Of a stretch of 47,628 bases of DNA, positions 42,285 to 47,628 are shown piece after piece. The notes beneath the pieces are model-generated. The model had not been told where the DNA came from. It did no database searches and saw nothing but the letters and a program-made list of their open reading frames with translations. Source of the stretch: Domibacillus indicus (GTDB lineage Bacteria > Bacillota > Bacilli > Bacillales > Domibacillaceae). Position numbers and translations under genes: made by a program. Numbering within the stretch: position 1 is the first letter of the stretch; each line of letters starts with the position of its first letter. The DNA lies in the NCBI RefSeq assembly GCF_000970685.1, contig NZ_LAJB01000016.1:1-47628 (forward strand), given 5' to 3'.

Positions 42285-43673
42285 TCAGGTAAGATCGTTC
42301 AGCAAACGTTTAAGGATCATCAGTCCCTGCTCAAGCTCTTCGAGCGTTTTTGGTGCACAGACAGCAACCCTTACCGCCCGCTCTGGACAACTATTTCCAA
42401 CTACAAAACGTTCAGCTGCGTAAACTTGCACCCCCTGCTGTGCAGCTAACCTTTCAAATTCAGCACCTGTAATCCTGCCCGGTAATAACAGCCAGCGAAA
42501 GATACCTGTTTCAATACCTAAACACGTATAGTCACCCAAATATCGATTTACGACTTGGTTTCTGCGAATGGTTTGTTCCCGATGACCCTTAATTAAGGCT
42601 TCAAATTGATTTGATACAATCGTGCGCGCTGTCAGTTCAGCTAATAATGGAGACACTGTTATATTTAAGTTATAAAGTGCCTTTGAAATGGGCTCCTTGA
42701 ATTGACTCGGCACTACTACATAGGCTAGTCGTAAGCCCGGCGCTAATGATTTAGATAAACTTGCGATGTAGATAACCTGTTCCGGTGCAAACGATGCGAC
42801 TGCTGGCATTGGTTTTTCGCTCAGAAGGTGGTACGACCCATCTTCAATAATGAACTGATTATACTTTTTGGCAATGGCTGCCACCATCTTGCGATTCTCG
42901 ACCGACATAAAGGAAGCTGTCGGATTATGATAATCTGGAATCAAGTAAATACCTTTAATATTTTCATTTTTACACGCATATTCAAAAGACGTTGGACTCA
43001 TTTCATAGTTCTCTGATTTTATCGGTACTATTTGAACATTAAGCATCGCCGCAACAGTTTTCAGGCCTGGATACGTATGCTGGTCAACAACAATGCGGTC
43101 TCCAGGCTTACAAAGACTTGCCAGTGTGGCAGCAATCGCATTTTGACCCCCATTTGCAAATAAAATGTGATCAACAGTTGTTTCAAATCCACCTCTTCGG
43201 ATTAGCTTTATCGCTGCATCCTTTTGCCAAAGGCTTTCGCCTGCCCGGTCATAACCAAACCATTTTTCATAATCTGTCTCCTGCAGCATACTTTTTAGCT
43301 GGAGTAATAGTGGCTCGTAAGAACCATTATCTGGCAGTGTGGCTCCCATTTCAATTAAATGCTTCGGCTTTGTATCTTCAAGTAAATACGCATTCGATAG
43401 CGCATCATACGATACAAATGTGCCACTTCCAACAGTTGCACTTAATAAGCCCTTTAACTCACACACTTTAAACGCTTTTGAAATGGTACTCAAATTTAAA
43501 TCTAAATAATCGGCCAATTCTCGCTGTGGAGGAAGTTTTGTTCCAGGTAATAAAACCCCGTTTATAATATCTTGTTCCAAATGCCTTGCGAGTACTTGAT
43601 AAATTGGCTTTTTGGTTTTATCAATGGATGGCTTCCAGCTCATCGGATAGTTTTCAAAAGAATTAATCGGCAT
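42285..43673 (-). CDS. MocR-type GntR regulator with aminotransferase domain
   Basis: 462 residues from the ATG at 43673, behind AAAAAAGGTG; a GTG three codons earlier overlaps that site. The N-terminal winged helix reads PIYQVLARHLEQDIINGVLL, LPPQRELADYLDLNLSTISK and GSGTFVS. A fold-type I aminotransferase domain follows, with PDYHNPTASFMS and the PLP-binding Lys near 308 in IASLSKSLAPGLRL. MocR regulators sense amino-acid-like ligands through PLP and usually control a neighbouring gene, here the MFS transporter. The length is typical. Confidence 0.92.
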   Translation of the reverse strand: MPINSFENYPMSWKPSIDKTKKPIYQVLARHLEQDIINGVLLPGTKLPPQRELADYLDLNLSTISKAFKVCELKGLLSATVGSGTFVSYDALSNAYLLEDTKPKHLIEMGATLPDNGSYEPLLLQLKSMLQETDYEKWFGYDRAGESLWQKDAAIKLIRRGGFETTVDHILFANGGQNAIAATLASLCKPGDRIVVDQHTYPGLKTVAAMLNVQIVPIKSENYEMSPTSFEYACKNENIKGIYLIPDYHNPTASFMSVENRKMVAAIAKKYNQFIIEDGSYHLLSEKPMPAVASFAPEQVIYIASLSKSLAPGLRLAYVVVPSQFKEPISKALYNLNITVSPLLAELTARTIVSNQFEALIKGHREQTIRRNQVVNRYLGDYTCLGIETGIFRWLLLPGRITGAEFERLAAQQGVQVYAAERFVVGNSCPERAVRVAVCAPKTLEELEQGLMILKRLLNDLT

Positions 43674-43982
43674 AGATAACACCTTTTTTAAACAAATTAT
43701 ATGATTACTTTATTTATAAAAGCAATTATGATTCTCGCGTAGTATATAGATGTTGCTAATTACTCTTATTGAACAAACCCGCCCGTTCGTTTAAGTGTAT
43801 TTCTTCACAAGTTTTTCACTCTTTAGTACAAAATCCCTCAGTTTCTTTAAAGACTAGTAAAAAAGTGTCTCGGCTACTTAATAACGATACATCATTTTTT
43901 CTAGGAATTGTTTTTTTATCAATAAATTTTTAACAAGGCGTTTAAACAGCAAATGTAAGTATATATGTAACGACCAAAAGAA
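43674..43982. other. Intergenic stretch
   Basis: About 300 AT-rich bases holding the promoter side of the MocR-type gene; nothing else recognised. Confidence 0.35.
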
Positions 43983-44005
43983 GGTGCTAGCTAAATGCTA
44001 GTACC
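43983..44005 (-). terminator. Terminator of uvrX
   Basis: GGTGCTAGC and GCTAGTACC pair with one mismatch around TAAAT; on the minus strand a pyrimidine-rich TTCTTTT follows. It lies 12 bases past the uvrX stop. Confidence 0.6.
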
Positions 44006-44016
44006 CTTATGTGGAA

Positions 44017-45231
44017 TTAAGTAGAAACTCCTTTATGCCCTCCAATATGCCCGGCTCGCTGAAGATACGTACCGCCTTTCATCAGGCTGTACGCATGAAA
44101 AATCGCTTTTTTGCCAAAACGGCCACGTATTTGATCGATGGTTTCATCTAGAATGTAGCGCCTTTCATCGAGTTCAGGGCGTGTAAATAAATCCATTTGT
44201 TCATGTGCGGCAGGCTGCAATTTACTGCACACGACATGGATTTGGCGCACCGGCTGCCCGTCCCAATACCGTTTAAACAGCCGCACAAAGTGTTCACACA
44301 GCTCAGCTGTCTTATTTGTGCTCCTCGGAAGGAGTATTTGATGCCTGAAGCCACGTTCCTCGATATCCCGGCTATACGATATGTCAAGCGCAATCCCCGC
44401 TGCAGCAGTCCCATGCTGGCGCAGACGCATCGCTACATCCTCTGTCATTTCTTTAATGACAATGATAAGCTCCTCTTCCCTTTCGTAATCCCGCAGCAGA
44501 ATCTGCCCCTTGGAAAAGGATTTTTCACGTGCTCCCACTTTTTCAGAAATAATACTGTAATCAATTCCCCAGGCATGATAATAGAGCTGCTCCCCAAGCA
44601 CACCAAATTTCCGCTTGAGTTTCCACTTGTCTGCGTGGGCAAGGTCTTTTACCGATTCAATTCCGATATTGTAAAGGGCCCTGGCGTAGCCGTTGGAAAT
44701 TCCCCACATATCTGTTATCGGGTCAATCGCCCACACCTTCGTTGAGACATCATCATACGATCAGTACGAAATCCCATTAGGGGCATTTTTCCCTTCGTTA
44801 TCAAGAGCCAGCTTCGCAAGCAGGGGATTGTCACCAATCCCTATGGTGACAACCAGGCGCAGCTCCTGCCAGACTGTACGCTGAATGGTTCGGGCAATCG
44901 TGAATTTGTCTCCAAAGAGCCTTTTTGAAGCCGTTACATCTAGAAACGCTTCATCGATGGAATAGCAATGCAGATCTTCTTCGGCTACAAAGCGGCGAAA
45001 AATATCCAGGATCATTTTATTTACTTTTAGATAAAGCGCCATTGAAGGTTCGACAATGAGTAAGCGTGGATCTTTGGGTATTTCATAATTCCGTGATCCC
45101 GTCTGAATGCCGAATTCTTTTTTTACCCGCGGTGAGGCAGCCAATACAACAGAGCCGGACCGTTCTTTATGGGCGATCACAATGACATAGGCATGCAGCG
45201 GGTGGATCCTGCGGCGCACCGCCTCTACACT
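44017..45231 (-). pseudogene. uvrX: uvrX-type Y-family polymerase, 3' exon with nonsense codon
   Basis: Reads in frame SVEAVRRRIHPLHAYVIVIA, SGSVVLAASPRVKKEFGIQT, the catalytic block CYSIDEAFLDVTASKRLFGD and VVTIGIGDNPLLAKLALDNE, then TGA at 44761-44763 where Trp is expected (ISY-stop-SYDDVSTKVWAID). The rest (DPITDMWGISNGYARALYNI onward) continues in the same frame to 44017. The N-terminal finger/palm start is missing because a group II intron is inserted at 45231/45232; the 5' exon lies beyond the right edge. So the gene is interrupted twice. UvrX/YqjW proteins are lesion-bypass polymerases, common on Bacillus prophages and plasmids. Confidence 0.88.
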
Positions 45232-45292
45232 GTAGGGTAAGCACCCAGCGCCTTACTAAATTTCGTTAGCAGGTTTCTGTGAACTCCCCTCC

Positions 45293-45325
45293 AAACCGTA
45301 CGTACACTTTTCAATGTATACGGCT
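45293..45325 (-). ncRNA. Group II intron domain V
   Basis: A 33-base hairpin containing the catalytic AGC triad, the GAAA tetraloop and the closing GTACGGTTT strand; the most conserved part of the ribozyme. Confidence 0.9.
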
Positions 45326-45335
45326 TTCCAGCTAT

Positions 45336-47156
45336 TTATTTGGGAAACTTTTTTTTCAAAGTGCCATTGTGTATTTTCTTATGGCATTCTTCACAAACTA
45401 CAAGAGTTTTTCTATTAATAACGCTCATGAGCAATACCCAATCCGGTACTCTTTTCCCATGTTTTGAATACTTACGCTTTATATCTTTTAACTTCTTAAT
45501 ATGGTGCACTTCTAACCTTTCGGTTTTTGTTCCGCATAATTCACAACAATCACTTGCAAGCTTCTGTAATAATTGCCCGCTTTTAAAATGGTTCCCAAAG
45601 GTGTCAGACATATCGGAGATAGGCCGGTCAACTTTTTTTAATCCACCATTGTAATAGGTGATAGTACGTTTACCTTTGTAAGTAGGGTACGTGTATCCAA
45701 TGATTTTCCTTGTTCCGGTTCTGTCTTTTCGTTCTATCTCGACGCCATATTTATCATGTACCTTTTTTACGCTAATATTTTCCTTGCCAGCTATCGTTTT
45801 GGCCAAGCTATAGTAGTGATAATATTGAAATCTGGCAAGCTCCCTAGATACATTTGTCGCGAGACAGTAGTATTGATATAGACCTCTAATTTCCGCATTA
45901 TAGGTTTGTATGATATCAAGGACAGGTAAATTTCTTCTGGCTGGAAATCCTATGGCTTTTTTTCCTTTTTTGAAGGGCTTTAATTTATCTGTAATTACTT
46001 GCCATGGAACCAGAAGTTGTATAGACCCGTTTATATGTCTCTTTTTCCGACCTGTAACATCACGTGTTTGCAAGGAATTTTCCTGACTTTTAGTTATCTC
46101 GTATCCAAGGAATTTAACTTTTTCGTTTTTAAGGTTCGTAATAAACGTTTTTTGTTGGTTTAACTCCAGTTTTAGATTATTTTTTAGGTATTCTGTGATT
46201 CTGAGCTTAATCTCTTCTGCTAGTTTCTTGCTTCCTATGATACATACCAAAAAATCATCGGCATAACGAACATACTTTACCCGGATGTAGTTAGTATCAA
46301 AGCTGTCAGCAGGATTGGTCTGGAGTATCTTTCTATGCAATCTTTTTGCTTCTTTCTTCTTACCTCGTTTGAGGTAATTGTGTCTATTACAAACCATCCT
46401 ATGGTATTCGAGACTTTGTTTTCGCCTTGCTCCCTTGTTATATTGTGTGCACACTTTATTCATATATATATCTAGTTCGTTAAGATAGATATTAGCCAAT
46501 AATGGGCTGAGTATTCCGCCTTGTGGGGTTCCAGATATTGAATTTCTTTTTTTCTGAAACTCAAAATAACCTGCTTTTAAGAATCGTCGTATTAATTCCA
46601 AAAACCTGCCATCCTTGATTCTTTTTGAAAGGATTTTCATGAGTATTTCATGGTCGATATTATCAAAGCAGCCTGTGATGTCACCTTCTATAATCCAGTT
46701 TGTACCTTTACATGATTTTTTAATTTGGTAAAGGGCTGTATGGCAACTACGTTTTGGTCGAAAACCATGAGAATTAGCATCGAAAGTCGGCTCATAAATT
46801 TTTTCAAGTATCATGCGCAGTACTTCTTGTACTAATTTATCCATGAAGGTAGGAATACCTAACGGTCTTTTTCCACCATTCTTTTTTGGAATATATACTC
46901 TTCTAGCAGGCAACGGATAGTATTTTTCTTCTTTGAGGAGATTTATTGTATCTTCTATCCATTGCATTTTGAACCCATCTATAGTCTTGTTATCTACCCC
47001 AGGTGTCATATTTCCTGGTTTAGATTGAATATTGCCATAGGCACTAACAAAAAGGTCTGCATTAAATAAGTTTCGATATAAGCGTTTGTATTCAAAATCC
47101 TTGTTATTAATTGTTTGTTTCTCCAATATCGATAAAATTGTATCGGCGTTCTGCAT
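45336..47156 (-). CDS. ltrA: Group II intron reverse transcriptase/maturase (LtrA-type)
   Basis: 606 residues from the ATG at 47156, eight bases after GGAGG; upstream in-frame starts lack a site. RT blocks: PARRVYIPKKNGGKRPLGIP, SHGFRPKRSCHTALYQIKKS, WIIEGDITGCFDNIDHEILM, GTPQGGILSPLLANIYLNEL, and the active site RYADDFLV near 296-303. The maturase domain X follows, and a C-terminal HNH endonuclease domain (CELCGTKTERLEVHHIKKLK ... CEECHKKIH). All domains look intact, so the intron should be mobile. Confidence 0.95.
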   Translation of the reverse strand: MQNADTILSILEKQTINNKDFEYKRLYRNLFNADLFVSAYGNIQSKPGNMTPGVDNKTIDGFKMQWIEDTINLLKEEKYYPLPARRVYIPKKNGGKRPLGIPTFMDKLVQEVLRMILEKIYEPTFDANSHGFRPKRSCHTALYQIKKSCKGTNWIIEGDITGCFDNIDHEILMKILSKRIKDGRFLELIRRFLKAGYFEFQKKRNSISGTPQGGILSPLLANIYLNELDIYMNKVCTQYNKGARRKQSLEYHRMVCNRHNYLKRGKKKEAKRLHRKILQTNPADSFDTNYIRVKYVRYADDFLVCIIGSKKLAEEIKLRITEYLKNNLKLELNQQKTFITNLKNEKVKFLGYEITKSQENSLQTRDVTGRKKRHINGSIQLLVPWQVITDKLKPFKKGKKAIGFPARRNLPVLDIIQTYNAEIRGLYQYYCLATNVSRELARFQYYHYYSLAKTIAGKENISVKKVHDKYGVEIERKDRTGTRKIIGYTYPTYKGKRTITYYNGGLKKVDRPISDMSDTFGNHFKSGQLLQKLASDCCELCGTKTERLEVHHIKKLKDIKRKYSKHGKRVPDWVLLMSVINRKTLVVCEECHKKIHNGTLKKKFPK

Positions 47157-47628
47157 TTCGCATACCTCCATTCTTTTATCAATCAAATAGCCTGTTATCC
47201 TTCACCATGTACAAGGCTTTCCCTTGCTCAGATTACTACGATAACTCCGTTACCATACTGGATATTCAGTGCCATCTTTCTTGGGAGTCCTTCCCTTGAA
47301 ATTTCTCACCTTGCGGCATTGCACATAGCTTATTAAGCATTCCAGCTTAGGTAATCCCCATTTAGTTAAATTAGTACTATTATTGTGATTTAGGTTTCCG
47401 TTCGTTTCTTTAACGTACTATCTAGTACGCAGGAAAGTTATAAAGAGTAGAAAAGTCTTCGCCTCTAACTTTTCTAATACCTTTCGTATACGCGTCAATT
47501 AGCCTTTAATCACATAATTTCTGCAATTCCGTATACCTCACCTTATCAAGCTAAGAAACTGGATTTAAAGCAGTTTAGCCTTGACCATGTCACAAATGAC
47601 CTTGCTGGTCTGTAACCGTCAAGTGAAA

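Larger units (their letters stand above)
45232..47628 (-). mobile_element. Group II intron (5' end outside window)
   Basis: On the minus strand the intron's 3' end is readable: domain V at 45293-45325 (AGCCGTATACATTG, GAAA-type loop, GTGTACGTACGGTTT), then domain VI with the bulged-A region, ending CCCTAC at 45232. The host uvrX codons SVEAV resume at once. The intron carries a reverse transcriptase ORF in its domain IV. The 5' end, expected to begin GTGYG, should lie beyond 47628. The region 47187-47628 is intron RNA upstream of the ORF. It is in sense orientation with uvrX, so splicing could restore the mRNA. Confidence 0.92.

Noticed and set aside
44197-44745. Plus-strand frame of 182 codons opposite uvrX
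   Set aside because: It is the shadow of the uvrX reading frame, which has clear Y-family polymerase motifs.

Overview
The window is low-GC DNA with strong GGAGG-type ribosome binding sites. It carries a prespore regulator (RsfA), Bacillus-type UvrX remnants and ArdC, RadC-like and Bet/RecT-like genes. This points to an endospore-forming Bacillaceae, either a chromosomal accessory island or a large plasmid. There are no rRNA or tRNA genes, and I see no CRISPR array.

Layout. (1) 1-5.3 kb is a restriction island: a SinI-type endonuclease (minus strand), a cold-shock-domain plus PD-(D/E)XK nuclease fusion broken by one indel, a TdeIII-type endonuclease, a Vsr mismatch endonuclease, a frameshifted unknown gene and a decayed unknown gene that has an intact paralogue at 25-26 kb. 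(2) 5.7-13.7 kb is a tight four-gene operon. Its last two genes are DISARM drmA (helicase) and drmB (DUF1998). Two coupled unknown genes precede them and could be a divided DrmE-like component; no drmC and no in-operon methylase is present. (3) 14.1-17.4 kb has a frameshifted XRE regulator, a serine recombinase, and a C5 cytosine methyltransferase convergent with an unfamiliar PD-(D/Q)xK nuclease (a likely type II R-M pair). (4) 17.7-18.9 kb is an IS3-family element with a damaged orfB. (5) 19.5-23.8 kb is a more GC-rich, plasmid-like block: Bet/RecT annealing protein, CHC2-type zinc protein, RadC-like JAMM protein and ArdC antirestriction protein. (6) 24-27 kb has an AbrB/MazE-like antitoxin with a nonsense codon, a Fic protein, the intact paralogue, an HMG-CoA lyase fragment and unusual GTATAC-centred palindromes. 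(7) 27.3-30.7 kb has a DUF1173 pseudogene and a Pycsar-like pair (class III nucleotide cyclase plus a polytopic membrane protein), with similar operator-like elements in front of both units. (8) 30.9-34.9 kb has rsfA, a ribbon-helix-helix/zinc-finger protein with a decayed duplicate, a small protein and gene relics. (9) 34.9-40.7 kb is a surface module: DUF4353-type lipoprotein, OmpR-type two-component system, VTC-domain protein and DUF4956 membrane protein, tied together by a repeated response-regulator box. (10) 40.8-43.7 kb has an MFS transporter and a MocR-type regulator. (11) 44-47.6 kb has a uvrX gene interrupted by a group II intron that runs off the right edge.

How they work together. 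At least five different anti-invader strategies sit within 30 kb: stand-alone and paired type II enzymes, Vsr, DrmAB, a candidate cyclic-nucleotide system and a possible Fic toxin. ArdC, Bet/RecT, IS, recombinase and intron genes show repeated acquisition of mobile DNA. Many accessory genes are disrupted by single-base indels or nonsense codons, while the DrmAB operon, the cyclase pair, the C5 methylase pair and the surface module are intact. All functional assignments are from reading protein motifs by eye; none was confirmed by a database search.
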